A stretch of DNA of 64,000 nt from Bacillus ndiopicus (GTDB lineage: Bacteria; Bacillota; Bacilli; Bacillales_A; Planococcaceae). The notes under the pieces are model-generated. The model was not told the DNA's origin. It saw only the letters and a list, made by a program, of their open reading frames with translations, and did no database searches. The stretch's first letter is position 1. Every line of letters starts with the position of its first letter. A program made the translations under genes and the position numbers. Location: positions 1 through 64,000 of the forward strand of contig NZ_HG964411.1 of NCBI RefSeq assembly GCF_000612805.1, in the 5' to 3' direction. Shown here one piece after another: positions 1 to 10,109 of this stretch.

Positions 1-53
1 GTTCAGTTTTCAAGGTTCATGTTTTCCGCCGTTGTTTCAACAGCAACTTTTAT

Positions 54-82
54 ATCTTACCATCAACACTTTTTTATGTCAA
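54..82 (-). promoter_or_regulatory. probable rRNA operon promoter
   Basis: On the minus strand the -35 hexamer TTGACA (77-82) is followed after exactly 17 bases by TAAGAT (54-59). About 30 bases further on comes CTTGAAAACTGAAC (1-14), a string familiar from Bacillales rRNA leaders and spacers. I infer that a ribosomal RNA operon begins just left of the window. This matches B. subtilis, where rRNA operons follow lysS. No rRNA sequence itself is inside the window. Confidence 0.75.
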
Positions 83-407
83 CACTTTTGTAAAACTTTT
101 TTAAGTTGCGATTTCATTAATTGAAGTAGATGTTTTATCATGTTGCTCTACCTCTCTTGGCGACGTTTAATAATTTAACACATAAACTATATAATGCGCA
201 AGTACTTTTTGAAAAAAATTTATATTAATTAATTTTCATAGATATAAACCTTTATACAATCAAATAGATGCCTAATTAAAGAGAACAATCCATAGTCGTC
301 ATTTTCAAATCATTCGAAATAACAGCACATTTCATACCTTTCAATATAGAAGTTTAAAATATACTTGATTATTTCCTCAATCACGCCCCTTTGAACAATA
401 GTTAAAT
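83..407. other. AT-rich intergenic stretch upstream of the rRNA promoter
   Basis: No open frame with a ribosome binding site and no recognisable RNA gene was seen here. It separates the rRNA promoter from the small gene ending at 446 and may hold further upstream promoter elements. Confidence 0.4.
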
Positions 408-442
408 GTACAGCAGGAATCCTCCCTGAATTCCTGCTGTAC
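408..442. terminator. hairpin terminator after the 96-residue gene
   Basis: A perfect 13-base stem (408-420 with 430-442, GTACAGCAGGAAT and its complement) encloses a 9-base loop. The plus-strand side is followed by T-rich sequence; the minus-strand side has only a weak T run. It lies immediately past the stop of the minus-strand gene at 446. Confidence 0.6.
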
Positions 443-445
443 TTA

Positions 446-736
446 TTATTCTTCTTTACCGCTTTTTTCGTTTTGTGTTTCTACTATACTTAAACACCAT
501 AAAAAATTATCCCACGCTGAGTACCAACCGTTAAAAACTTCAGATGAATCATCCCAGCGTACATCAAACTTTTTCTGTCCATCAATATCTACTAAAAATA
601 AAGTAAGTGTTGCATCTTTTTTAGAAACGGCTAATTTCATTCCGTTTTCCATTTCTTCTTCAGTAAATACTACATCTGAAACCGAACGAACCTGCGCCTG
701 TTCAAATACTTGTTTATTTATAATTCTATAATTCAT
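446..736 (-). CDS. hypothetical protein, 96 residues
   Basis: I do not recognise the family. The frame is preceded by a strong ribosome binding site (GGAGGT, 4-5 bases before ATG) and followed by a hairpin terminator, so it looks like a real single-gene unit. The product is soluble and acidic, with no signal peptide or membrane segment. It has tryptophans clustered in the C-terminal half (residues about 61, 72, 76 and 80) and a charged tail. It sits between the rRNA promoter and a lipoprotein gene. No function is proposed. Confidence 0.6.
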   Translation of the reverse strand: MNYRIINKQVFEQAQVRSVSDVVFTEEEMENGMKLAVSKKDATLTLFLVDIDGQKKFDVRWDDSSEVFNGWYSAWDNFLWCLSIVETQNEKSGKEE

Positions 737-1136
737 TATAGACCTCCACTAAAGCTATATTTAATCCAATTTTTTTTACAAAAAATAAAAGACTAGAAAA
801 TTATACTCCATATCCTTCTATCGTGTGAACTCTCAAGTTATTCTTTTTTTACAAAATAAAAATAGAAACATTACAAAATCTATGTTTCGTTCCTAATTGT
901 CTAAACTACCAATAATCTAGAACCTTTTATATCTAAAAAAACCAAACGTGGCGCTCTCAACGCTGACTCTACTTTTCTATGCAACAAGCCGATCGAGATT
1001 GTATCTATTATATTGAAACTTTAGTATTTTCGCTTGTAGCATTTCTCCATTTCCCAAATGAACTTTACATCATTACTCTCCCTTAACTTAGTAAAGTCCA
1101 CAAATTCATACTAACAACCGCTGTCATAAGGGAAAT
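737..1136. other. intergenic region with one terminator
   Basis: AT-rich sequence with no supported gene. The only structure seen is the hairpin at 865-888, listed separately. Confidence 0.4.
865..888 (-). terminator. possible terminator downstream of the lipoprotein gene
   Basis: On the minus strand a 7-base stem (GAAACAT paired with ATGTTTC, 10-base loop) is followed by CTATTTTTATTTTG. It lies about 250 bases past the stop of the lipoprotein gene at 1137. The stem is short and AT-rich, so this is a moderate call. Confidence 0.45.
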
Positions 1137-2120
1137 TTATGCAACAGCCCGAACTAACCATGTCGCTGCGCGCGTTAAAATATGTGCACGCAATTCTACA
1201 AAATACTCCCAATCATAAAAGAATGCAATTTTTTCATCTGCCAATGTACTAATCTCTGTCGGCTGATTTGTTAACACAAAATGCGCAAAAGATTCCGCAA
1301 AATCTTCTGAAACAGAGCTGAAGGCATAGTCTGACACATAATCCTCCTCGTACTCACTAGGGAGATTCCAGAATCGGTCATAAAAACCCACTAAATAGGC
1401 ATCCTCATAAAAGCATCCCTCGCCTTCAATCAAAACATCATCACAGGCATCTAAATCCACCCAAATGTTTTGCTCACCATCCTTTAAGGATAAATAATGC
1501 GCATACTCATGGATATACGTAATCATCGTTTCAGACGCTAGCTCAATATTTTCCTCATTCATGCCAAGCGTCCAATATTGCCCACTGTCATCATGCTGCT
1601 GCATATAGGCCAATGTATCTCCACTCTCAAATACAATAAATTGATTAATATCTTGGCGTTCAGACTCAGGAATTAGCCAAGCAAAATCAAACCATAGCTC
1701 TGCATGATAATCCATGTCCTTGTCTGTTACATCATCATTAGTCAGAATCATTTCTTGATCATTATCAATCTCGTATACATAGAGCTCATGGATACCTTCC
1801 AAATCTGTTGAGACCGACTCCTCAGCTATTAATGAACCATACTCTTCTTCTAGCATCGTTACTAATTCATCTCCGCGGGCCGCACAAGAAGTTTTATCGT
1901 CACATTTCAAGGGTAAAGTACATGTATCTTCTGATGCGATATAAACTTCACCTACTAGACAACCTTTTGCTATAGCATCTTCATTTGTCACTGCTGCCTC
2001 GATAACAGTCCCTTCTGTAACCACTGTATCTTCTACCTTCAGTTCCTCTTCCAAAAATTCACTACAGCCCGTTATAATTAAAATTACAAAAGCTATTGAC
2101 GTTATTGGTAACCACTTCAT
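1137..2120 (-). CDS. lipoprotein with zinc-metallopeptidase motif
   Basis: The 327-residue product starts with a lipoprotein signal (hydrophobic stretch, lipobox ITGC with Cys near residue 19), so it should be anchored outside the cell membrane. A zinc-protease motif HEYAH lies near residues 204-208. About 70 residues later comes EDFAESFAHF, a plausible site for the third metal ligand. Several cysteines (near 54, 62, 73, 79, 226 and 236) may form disulfides. The overall type resembles secreted zinc-binding lipoproteins of bacilli, but I cannot name the family. A ribosome binding site (GAGGG) precedes ATG. It is a separate transcription unit from lysS, which ends in its own terminator. Confidence 0.7.
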   Translation of the reverse strand: MKWLPITSIAFVILIITGCSEFLEEELKVEDTVVTEGTVIEAAVTNEDAIAKGCLVGEVYIASEDTCTLPLKCDDKTSCAARGDELVTMLEEEYGSLIAEESVSTDLEGIHELYVYEIDNDQEMILTNDDVTDKDMDYHAELWFDFAWLIPESERQDINQFIVFESGDTLAYMQQHDDSGQYWTLGMNEENIELASETMITYIHEYAHYLSLKDGEQNIWVDLDACDDVLIEGEGCFYEDAYLVGFYDRFWNLPSEYEEDYVSDYAFSSVSEDFAESFAHFVLTNQPTEISTLADEKIAFFYDWEYFVELRAHILTRAATWLVRAVA

Positions 2121-2230
2121 CTCATCGCCCTCTTTTATTATTAGTACCTCAAATTTACTTTAATTTTAGCAAATAATAAGGCCTTTTTGATATATACATA
2201 GCTTTATCTTTGATGTATAAAACGCTAACT

Positions 2231-2267
2231 AAAACAAAAAGCAGAAGCCCTTAAGTTGGCTCCTGCT
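2231..2267 (-). terminator. lysS rho-independent terminator
   Basis: Minus strand: a 10-base stem (AGCAGGAGCC with GGCTTCTGCT, one G-T pair) and an 8-base loop, followed by TTTTTGTTTT. It begins a few bases after the lysS stop codon. Confidence 0.9.
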
Positions 2268-2274
2268 AATCGTT

Positions 2275-3789
<1,515 letters not shown>

Positions 3790-3976
3790 TTAGTCTGCTT
3801 TGTCCATATTTTATTATTGTACACAATTTTAGGGGTGGATTCATCTTTTTTAGTCTTTTCCTAGCAAAAATATCGACTCCGCCATTGTATTGTCGAAATT
3901 TGCGATTTTATTATGGCACTGAGCTGTGATTGCTGATATATGATGTCTATCAAAGCCCCCGGTTCAAAAGTAATAA

Positions 3977-4077
3977 TTCGCTCATAAGATAGGTGAATTC
4001 GCCCGCAAGATACCTGCTTTCGCTCATTAAACACCGAAATTCGCTCACGAAACCACCAAATTCGATCAATCGAACTA
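3977..4077. repeat. 21-bp tandem repeat array between dusB and lysS
   Basis: Four consecutive units of exactly 21 bases start at 3977, 3998, 4019 and 4040, with a partial fifth at 4061. Each begins TTCGCTC or a close variant and is A-rich in its second half. The period is a multiple of three, so one minus-strand frame encodes a degenerate heptad repeat. That frame has no ribosome binding site, and I do not call it a gene. Confidence 0.8.
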
Positions 4078-4083
4078 AAAAGC

Positions 4084-4127
4084 AGAGGCATGTCCGAAAA
4101 GGTAGTACCTTTTTAGACATGCCCTCT
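4084..4127 (-). terminator. dusB terminator
   Basis: A long hairpin in which AGAGGCATGTC (4084-4094) pairs with the 4115-4127 arm, with an inner AAAAGGTA/TACCTTTT stem. On the minus strand it is followed by GCTTTTTAG. It lies just past the dusB stop. Its outer stem resembles the hairpin after folK (5223-5254). Confidence 0.85.
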
Positions 4128-4132
4128 TACTT

Positions 4133-5155
4133 CTACACGATTTCTTTGATTAGCTTACCTTGTTCTTCGTATTCTGCCACGGCACCGTTCAATAGCATGT
4201 ATAAATCTTCTTTCGTTTCAGCTTGGTTAATCGCATTGCGGATTTTACCGTTGCCGCGAATGCCTTTTAAATACCACGAAGCATGACCACGCATTTCTCG
4301 TACAGCAATTTTCTCACCTTTTAATTTCATTAGGCGTTCAAAGTGTAATAAGCATACATCTATTTTTTCACGCATAGATGGCTCATCTTTTAGCTCACCT
4401 GTTTCTAAATATTTTACAGTACGGTAAATCATCCACGGGTTACCTAGTGCCGCACGCCCAATCATGACTGCATCTACACCTGTTGTTTCGAGCATGCGCT
4501 TTGCGTCTTGAGGCGTTTCCACATCACCATTTCCCAGTACAGGAATGCTGACACTTTGCTTAACATCCCGAATAATATCCCAGTTTGCTTTACCTTCATA
4601 CATTTGCACACGGGTACGACCATGCACAGCCACTGCTGCCGCACCTGCACGCTCTACAGCCTGTGCATTTTCAACTGCGAGTATATGCTGGTCATCCCAG
4701 CCGATACGCATTTTCACAGATACAGGCTTTTTCACTGCATCTACTACTGCCGCTACCATTTCATATACTTTATTCGGGTCTAATAATAAGCGCGCACCCG
4801 CTTCACATTTAATAATTTTATTAACAGGGCATCCCATATTAATATCGATAATATCAGCTGTTGTGTTTTCATCTACATATTTCGCTGCTTCTACCAATGT
4901 TTCTTTATCGCCACCGAAAATTTGTAAAGATAATGGATTTTCGCGTTCATCTATATAAAGCATACCAAGTGTTTTTTCATTACGTTGAACGATTCCTTTA
5001 TCGCTAATCATTTCTGCATAAACTAAACCTGCACCAAATTCCTTTACAGTCAAACGGAAAGCCGAGTTGCAAATTCCAGCCATCGGGGCTAATACGACGC
5101 GGTTGTCCATGACGATGTCTGCAATTTGAAATGGCTTTTGCTGTACGTTGCTCAC
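4133..5155 (-). CDS. dusB: tRNA-dihydrouridine synthase
   Basis: FMN- and NADPH-dependent enzyme that reduces specific uridines in tRNA to dihydrouridine. The 340-residue TIM-barrel protein has the family signature APMAGICN near 23-30, the catalytic-cysteine motif NMGCPV at 106-111 (Cys109), KMRIGW near 148-153 and GRAALGNPW near 233-241. Length and motifs fit the DusB branch found next to the folate operon in B. subtilis. The small helix-turn-helix gene yazB that lies between folK and dusB there is absent here. A hairpin at 5223-5254 separates it from the folate operon, so it may be transcribed partly on its own. Confidence 0.95.
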   Translation of the reverse strand: MSNVQQKPFQIADIVMDNRVVLAPMAGICNSAFRLTVKEFGAGLVYAEMISDKGIVQRNEKTLGMLYIDERENPLSLQIFGGDKETLVEAAKYVDENTTADIIDINMGCPVNKIIKCEAGARLLLDPNKVYEMVAAVVDAVKKPVSVKMRIGWDDQHILAVENAQAVERAGAAAVAVHGRTRVQMYEGKANWDIIRDVKQSVSIPVLGNGDVETPQDAKRMLETTGVDAVMIGRAALGNPWMIYRTVKYLETGELKDEPSMREKIDVCLLHFERLMKLKGEKIAVREMRGHASWYLKGIRGNGKIRNAINQAETKEDLYMLLNGAVAEYEEQGKLIKEIV

Positions 5156-5201
5156 TGCCTTTTCCTCCTTCTATTTTTGTAACGGGGTGTCCCTCTTACT
5201 T

Positions 5202-5219
5202 CTGCGATTACTCATCGCA
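5202..5219. repeat. short hairpin repeat, copy 1
   Basis: The 18 bases CTGCGATTACTCATCGCA form a small hairpin (TGCGA/TCGCA) and recur with 16 of 18 identities at 57453-57470 upstream of fin. The two differences are A/G changes. The function is unknown. Confidence 0.5.
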
Positions 5220-5222
5220 AAA

Positions 5223-5254
5223 GGAATGTCTGAAAATAACTTTTCAGACATTCC
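5223..5254 (-). terminator. hairpin terminator overlapping the end of folK
   Basis: A perfect 14-base stem (5223-5236 with 5241-5254) and a 4-base loop; on the minus strand it is followed by TTTTGCG. The folK stop codon (5244-5246) lies inside the 5' arm, so terminating ribosomes would cover part of the hairpin. The T run is short, so read-through into dusB is likely. Confidence 0.6.
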
Positions 5255-5756
5255 CTTCTCTATTAAAATCCTCTGCTTTTTTCCACAGAGTAATACCTTC
5301 TTGTTGTAAGTCCAACTTATCTAATGTATCACGAGCTTGTGTCATTTGCCCACTTTCAAAACTTTCGCTAATTTCTACTAACGGTACTAAAACGAAGGCG
5401 CGCTCATACATACGCGGATGTGGCACAATTAAGCTGTCCGTTTCAATTTTGTCATGATTAAAAAGCAGAATATCAAGGTCTATGATACGTGGACCCCAAC
5501 GAATATCACGCACTCGCCCAAGTTCATTTTCAACCGATTGGCAAACAACAAGCGTTTCTGCAGCATTCCATTTTGTTTTGATGTGTACAGCTATATTTAA
5601 GAAAGAAGGCTGGTCTGTATAGCCTACCGGGGCAGTTTCATAAATAGATGAGACTTTTATTACATCTACTTGTTTTTTCAACAACTGTACTGCTTGTTTT
5701 AAATTTTCTTCACGCTTACCAATATTTGTGCCGATTGATAAAAATACATCATTCAT
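5244..5756 (-). CDS. folK: 2-amino-4-hydroxy-6-hydroxymethyldihydropteridine pyrophosphokinase (HPPK)
   Basis: Transfers pyrophosphate from ATP to hydroxymethyldihydropterin, the step before dihydropteroate synthase in folate synthesis. The product opens with FLSIGTNIGKREENL. It carries the family strings WGPRIIDLDILLF and PHPRMYERAFVLVPL, the latter two forming the ATP/Mg and pterin loops. I start it at the ATG at 5756 (171 residues) because GAGGT lies 7 bases upstream and the start then overlaps the folB stop by 8 bases. An ATG 24 bases further upstream has no such site. It is the last gene of the folate operon. Confidence 0.95.
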   Translation of the reverse strand: MNDVFLSIGTNIGKREENLKQAVQLLKKQVDVIKVSSIYETAPVGYTDQPSFLNIAVHIKTKWNAAETLVVCQSVENELGRVRDIRWGPRIIDLDILLFNHDKIETDSLIVPHPRMYERAFVLVPLVEISESFESGQMTQARDTLDKLDLQQEGITLWKKAEDFNREGNV

Positions 5757-6120
5757 AAAACTTACCTCGTACAATTTCAACAGCTACCTCTTTATAATGG
5801 CCTGGAATTGGTGGGTCTGGCTTAATAATTTCTACTCGACAGCCAAAAATTTGCCCATCATAGCGCTGTAAAATAGTAGATGCTACAGTTTCTGCTACCG
5901 CTTCAATTAACTTGAATGGCTTTCCTTCAATAACTTCTTTGCAAATATCATAAACGCCAACATAGCTTACAGTATCCTCTAAATCATCCGTTTGCCCCGC
6001 TTGCTGAATATCAACAGCCAAGGATACTGATGCACGAAAGCGTTGACCAAGAACGTTCTCTTCTTTTAGCACACCATGATAGCCAAAAAATTGCATATCA
6101 CGTAAATGTATATAATCCAT
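5749..6120 (-). CDS. folB: dihydroneopterin aldolase
   Basis: Converts 7,8-dihydroneopterin to hydroxymethyldihydropterin plus glycolaldehyde. The 123-residue length is typical for the small T-fold enzyme that works as an octamer. It has the family opening DYIHLRDMQFFGYHGVLKEE, the middle FKLIEAVAETVA and the C-terminal KPDPPIPGHYKEVAVEI. Its ATG overlaps the folP stop by one base (TAATG), indicating translational coupling. It provides the substrate for folK immediately downstream. Confidence 0.95.
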   Translation of the reverse strand: MDYIHLRDMQFFGYHGVLKEENVLGQRFRASVSLAVDIQQAGQTDDLEDTVSYVGVYDICKEVIEGKPFKLIEAVAETVASTILQRYDGQIFGCRVEIIKPDPPIPGHYKEVAVEIVRGKFYE

Positions 6121-6971
6121 TATAACTCACCCTTTACTTCAAACTTCCCTACTAATGCATCCATCACTTTCACTGTACGAGCGACTTCCTTCACATCATG
6201 TACCCGCATCAGATGACAACCTTTTTGTACGCCAAATGCGCAAGTAGCAGCAGTTCCCTCCACACGCTCATCTACAGGGAGATTAAGTATCGTGCCAATC
6301 ATTCGCTTGCGAGATGTCGCTAGAAGCACTGGATAGCCAAATGCTACGAGTTCATCTAAACGCTGCATCGTTTCAATGCTTTGTTGCAGATTTTTCACAA
6401 AGCCGATGCCTGGATCTAAAATAATGTGTGCATCTAGTACACCCGCCTGCTTTGCAATTTCAATACTTTCCTGCATATCTTTTTTGAAATCCGCCCAATA
6501 ATCAATGTAGCTTTCATCTTGGCGATTATGCATTAAAATAATTGGCACACCTAGCTCTGCCGCAACCCGTGCAATTTTCGGATCCTTTTTCGCACCCCAA
6601 ATATCGTTAATGATATGCGCCCCTGCTTCAATTGCTGCCCTCGCGACATTCGCTTTATATGTGTCTACTGAAATAATTGCTGGTACCTCATTCACTAATG
6701 CGCGGATAATAGGGAGAATGCGCTCAAGCTCCTCCTCCTCCGAAACAGGTACATGTCCAGGTCTTGTAGATTCTCCACCGATATCTATAATTTTTGCGCC
6801 CTCAGCAACCATACGCTTAGCCTGCATAACAGCTGCATCAACTGAATTATATTTTCCTCCATCAGAAAACGAATCAGGCGTCACATTTAAAATGCCCATA
6901 ATAACCGTTTCCTTATGAAAGTCTAATTCAATGCCATTTAATACAAGCGGACTTATATAATGTTCTAGCAT
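6120..6971 (-). CDS. folP: dihydropteroate synthase
   Basis: Condenses p-aminobenzoate with hydroxymethyldihydropterin pyrophosphate; the sulfonamide target (sul in B. subtilis). The 283-residue TIM barrel shows GILNVTPDSFSDGGKY near 26-41, GAKIIDIGGESTRPGH near 58-73 and a C-terminal RVHDVKE, which together bind the pterin and sulfate sites. The start overlaps the pabC stop by 7 bases, and folB follows with a 1-base overlap. The p-aminobenzoate for its reaction comes from the pabBAC genes just upstream. Confidence 0.97.
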   Translation of the reverse strand: MLEHYISPLVLNGIELDFHKETVIMGILNVTPDSFSDGGKYNSVDAAVMQAKRMVAEGAKIIDIGGESTRPGHVPVSEEEELERILPIIRALVNEVPAIISVDTYKANVARAAIEAGAHIINDIWGAKKDPKIARVAAELGVPIILMHNRQDESYIDYWADFKKDMQESIEIAKQAGVLDAHIILDPGIGFVKNLQQSIETMQRLDELVAFGYPVLLATSRKRMIGTILNLPVDERVEGTAATCAFGVQKGCHLMRVHDVKEVARTVKVMDALVGKFEVKGEL

Positions 6972-7822
6972 GTTTTACCTCCTACAATTTCCCGTATCTC
7001 AGCTATATAGGCTTGATGTAAGCGTTGATAAATAGCTCCCTCAGCCCCAGCAAAGGACTTCTTACCAAGCGATGAAATTGGTACAAGCTCCTGTATCGAA
7101 TTTGTAATAAAGCATTCGTGCGCTTCTTTTATATCATGACGATCAAATAGACCTTCACGCACTTCATAGCCTACAGCTCCAGCTAGTGCCATTACTATTT
7201 TGCGTGTAATACCTGGCAGTATGCCCGTATCCAAAGATGGGGTATAAAGCACGTTATGCTTAGCCCAAAAAATATTCGAAGTAATTCCTTCTGCAATATA
7301 TCCTTCTTCATTTAAGAAAAAGCCTTCATAGCTCGCTAAGTTCGGCAGCTCCATACGCGCTAGCACATTGTTGCCATAATGGTGGCTTTTTGAGCGAATC
7401 TCTGCTTCTGGCTTATTACGTACTGTTTTTAGCAAAACAGCTTGCTTCTCCGTTCCTCGCTCTGGCAAAGCAAGCGGCTTGCGAAAAACGATAACATTCG
7501 GCTTTGGATAATCAGCCGTAGCAAGACCTAAATCGTGCACTCCAGCAGATACGTTAATGCGAAAATAGCCGTCATTACCACCTTCTAACTCATTTAAGCG
7601 CTGCATCACTTCTGCAATATCATTTAATGTGTATGGCATATAAATACGAAATGAATTAAGCGCTTCTGTTAAACGGTGAAAATGATCTTGTAAAAACACT
7701 GGCACACCATGATATGTACGCATCGTTTCAAAAAAACCTAAACCATATAAAAAACCATGATCAAATGGCGATATTGAAAGCTCTTCTGCCTCTAGATATT
7801 GACCGTTCATCCAACAAATCAT
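6965..7822 (-). CDS. pabC: aminodeoxychorismate lyase
   Basis: PLP enzyme that cleaves 4-amino-4-deoxychorismate to p-aminobenzoate and pyruvate. The 285-residue fold-type IV protein has FDHGFLYGLGFFETMRTY near 19-36. The expected PLP lysine is in KSHHYGNNVLAR near 150. The sugar-phosphate-binding region ITSNIF lies near 186 and a further conserved segment, SNIQELVPIS, follows. Branched-chain aminotransferases share the fold, but the position between pabA and folP argues for PabC. It begins 6 bases after pabA. Confidence 0.93.
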   Translation of the reverse strand: MICWMNGQYLEAEELSISPFDHGFLYGLGFFETMRTYHGVPVFLQDHFHRLTEALNSFRIYMPYTLNDIAEVMQRLNELEGGNDGYFRINVSAGVHDLGLATADYPKPNVIVFRKPLALPERGTEKQAVLLKTVRNKPEAEIRSKSHHYGNNVLARMELPNLASYEGFFLNEEGYIAEGITSNIFWAKHNVLYTPSLDTGILPGITRKIVMALAGAVGYEVREGLFDRHDIKEAHECFITNSIQELVPISSLGKKSFAGAEGAIYQRLHQAYIAEIREIVGGKTC

Positions 7823-7828
7823 CTGGCG

Positions 7829-8404
7829 TCACTCCTTACAGTACAGTTCTAAAAATTGTTTGAGTAACTGCCTTCCATCTTCTGTCATAATTGACTCTGG
7901 GTGATATTGTACACCCTCTATCGCAAGCTCTTTATGACGCAAACCCATAATTTCGCCTTCCTCTGTCCATGATGTTACCTCTAAGCAATCTGGCAACGAA
8001 TGCTTTTCCACGATAAGTGAGTGATAGCGTGTTGCCGCGAATGGACTTGCATTTTTACGATGTAAACCCACCCCATTATGATAAACAGGCGACGTTTTTC
8101 CATGCATTAGACGCTCGGCTCGAATAACGTTGCCCCCAAAAGCTTGTGCAATGGCTTGATGTCCTAAACACACACCTAAAATAGGTATCTTCCCCGCAAA
8201 ATGACGAATAATATTCAAACTCTCGCCTGCCTCGTTTGGTGTGCAAGGTCCAGGTGAAATAACTAGCATTTTTGGAGCAAGCTCCTCAATTTCTTTTAAT
8301 GTGATTGCATCATTGCGTACAACCTTTAGCTCTTCTCCAAGCTCACCTAAATATTGCACTAAATTGTAGATAAATGAATCATAGTTATCAATCATTAAAA
8401 TCAT
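7829..8404 (-). CDS. pabA: aminodeoxychorismate/anthranilate synthase glutamine amidotransferase subunit
   Basis: Supplies ammonia from glutamine to the PabB subunit. The 191-residue class I amidotransferase has the nucleophile motif [15 protein letters not shown] (Cys near 79) and the HPES motif that carries the catalytic His and Glu near 169-171. In B. subtilis the orthologue serves both p-aminobenzoate and tryptophan synthesis; that dual role is inferred, not shown here. Its ATG overlaps the pabB stop by 4 bases (ATGA). Confidence 0.95.
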   Translation of the reverse strand: MILMIDNYDSFIYNLVQYLGELGEELKVVRNDAITLKEIEELAPKMLVISPGPCTPNEAGESLNIIRHFAGKIPILGVCLGHQAIAQAFGGNVIRAERLMHGKTSPVYHNGVGLHRKNASPFAATRYHSLIVEKHSLPDCLEVTSWTEEGEIMGLRHKELAIEGVQYHPESIMTEDGRQLLKQFLELYCKE

Positions 8405-9807
8405 TTTAACACCCCCTCAGCCATACCTTTTGCTTGCCACATTGCCTTCGCTTTATTAAGTGATTCGATATATTCATTCGCTGGAATCGAATCGATGACA
8501 ATGCCAGCCCCCGCTTGAATATACGCCGTCTCGTCCTTAATGTAAGCTGTACGAATAACAATATTTAACTCCATATCACCATTAAAGCCTAACCAGCCAA
8601 TTGAACCTGTGTATAGCCCTCGACGCACTGGCTCTAGCTCCTCGATGATTTCCATTGTTCGGATTTTCGGAGCCCCAGTAATCGTACCGCCTGGGAACAT
8701 TGCTCGAATCACATCTGCATTCGTTTGCCCTTCCGCAATTTCACCACGCACATTTGACACGATATGCATTACATGGGAATAGCGCTCAATGACCATAAAT
8801 TCATCCACTTCTACAGTGCCATAGCGACTTACTTTTCCTAAGTCATTGCGTTCAAGATCAACGAGCATTACGTGCTCCGCGCGCTCCTTTTCATTGTCAA
8901 TTAACTCATTTGCTAGGCGAATATCCTCTTCCTCAGACTGCCCACGCGGACGTGTTCCCGCAATAGGGCGCGTTGATAATGACGCTCCCTTACGTTTTAC
9001 TAATAATTCTGGTGAACCACTGACAACTGCAAACTCTGGCGATGCGATAAAAGCCATATATGGAGATGGATTAAATGAACGAACTGCCTCATACATAACG
9101 ATTGGCGCGGCATGCAAGGGCTTTGCCTGACGTACGGATAAATTCACTTGGAACACATCACCTTGCGCAATATACTCCTGAGTTTTGCGAACAGCTTGTT
9201 CAAATTCTTCACCTAAAAATGAAACGGATAGCTCACTTTCATCATTCGTCACCTCAGTGGCTCTTTCGGCGTGGAATAAACGTTTTCCTAGCCCTTGCTC
9301 TGCCGCCTCTTGCCATCTAAGTGCCCACTCCTGCAAGTCAATTGTACTTTCAGGGCGCTTCATTAATATCACGCGATTTGTTTCTGCATCGAACACTGCC
9401 CAATACTCGAAAACATAAAAATAAATATCTGGTACCTGTAAATCATCTACCGCAATCGTTGGCAAGCTTTCGATTTGGCGCGCATAATCATACGATACGA
9501 AGCCAATTGCTCCCCCCTGAAAATCAGGTAGCTCGTCCTGCTTCCCAAGCTCATATGCTTGTAAATATTTTTCTAATAACGCTAAAGGCTCGCCCTGCTG
9601 AAAGCGTACTCCACCTTGCTCTTCGATTTGCAAACCGTCGTTTTTAGCATATAGTGTAGCGAATGGATTCCATGCCGCTATCGAATATCGCCCACCGCGA
9701 CCACTTTCTAAAAACGCATGCTTTTTCTCTAATATCGTTTGCTCTTTATAACTATAAAAAAACGCATCCTTTGTCATAAATAAAGTAACACATTGTAATT
9801 TGTCCAT
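8401..9807 (-). CDS. pabB: aminodeoxychorismate synthase component I
   Basis: Chorismate-binding subunit that makes 4-amino-4-deoxychorismate with PabA. The 468 residues cover an N-terminal lipocalin-like half and a chorismate-binding half with [32 protein letters not shown] and [15 protein letters not shown]. The segment [12 protein letters not shown] has Ala where E. coli PabB has the catalytic Lys of PIKGT, as in anthranilate synthase TrpE. The p-aminobenzoate role therefore rests on the operon context with pabA and pabC. It is the first gene of the folate operon. A GGGGTG site precedes ATG. Confidence 0.9.
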   Translation of the reverse strand: MDKLQCVTLFMTKDAFFYSYKEQTILEKKHAFLESGRGGRYSIAAWNPFATLYAKNDGLQIEEQGGVRFQQGEPLALLEKYLQAYELGKQDELPDFQGGAIGFVSYDYARQIESLPTIAVDDLQVPDIYFYVFEYWAVFDAETNRVILMKRPESTIDLQEWALRWQEAAEQGLGKRLFHAERATEVTNDESELSVSFLGEEFEQAVRKTQEYIAQGDVFQVNLSVRQAKPLHAAPIVMYEAVRSFNPSPYMAFIASPEFAVVSGSPELLVKRKGASLSTRPIAGTRPRGQSEEEDIRLANELIDNEKERAEHVMLVDLERNDLGKVSRYGTVEVDEFMVIERYSHVMHIVSNVRGEIAEGQTNADVIRAMFPGGTITGAPKIRTMEIIEELEPVRRGLYTGSIGWLGFNGDMELNIVIRTAYIKDETAYIQAGAGIVIDSIPANEYIESLNKAKAMWQAKGMAEGVLK

Positions 9808-10057
9808 ATAGTAACACCCCTTTACATATATTATTAAACTCGAAAAACGTAGAAAATGCTAATAGCAATTTTATAACAAACATATGATTAGTACCTAAGC
9901 CAAAAACTTCCTGCAATTAGCATGAACCTTTAAACTAAAATTTCACTTGTTTGTATATCAAACAATTACGGTGCCACTAATTTATAAATATTTTATGCAG
10001 CAAACTGATGTTAATTGTAATTAAGAAGTGTTACAAAAGCTCTTAGAAAATAAAAGA
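9808..10057. other. intergenic region upstream of the folate operon
   Basis: Should contain the pabB promoter. I could not identify hexamers I trust, and no riboswitch-like structure was apparent. Confidence 0.35.
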
Positions 10058-10095
10058 GTGTGAGGAAAACAGATATCCACCTGCCTTCCCCACAC
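10058..10095 (-). terminator. cysK terminator
   Basis: Minus strand: GTGTGGGGAA...CTG pairs with TTTTCCTCACAC in an interrupted stem and is followed by TCTTTTATTTTC. It is 14 bases past the cysK stop. Confidence 0.85.
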
Positions 10096-10109
10096 CCTAT
10101 TCATTATAA

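Noticed and set aside
3861..4091. 76-codon minus-strand frame over the 21-bp repeats
   Set aside because: No ribosome binding site; the frame is open mainly because the repeat period is a multiple of three.
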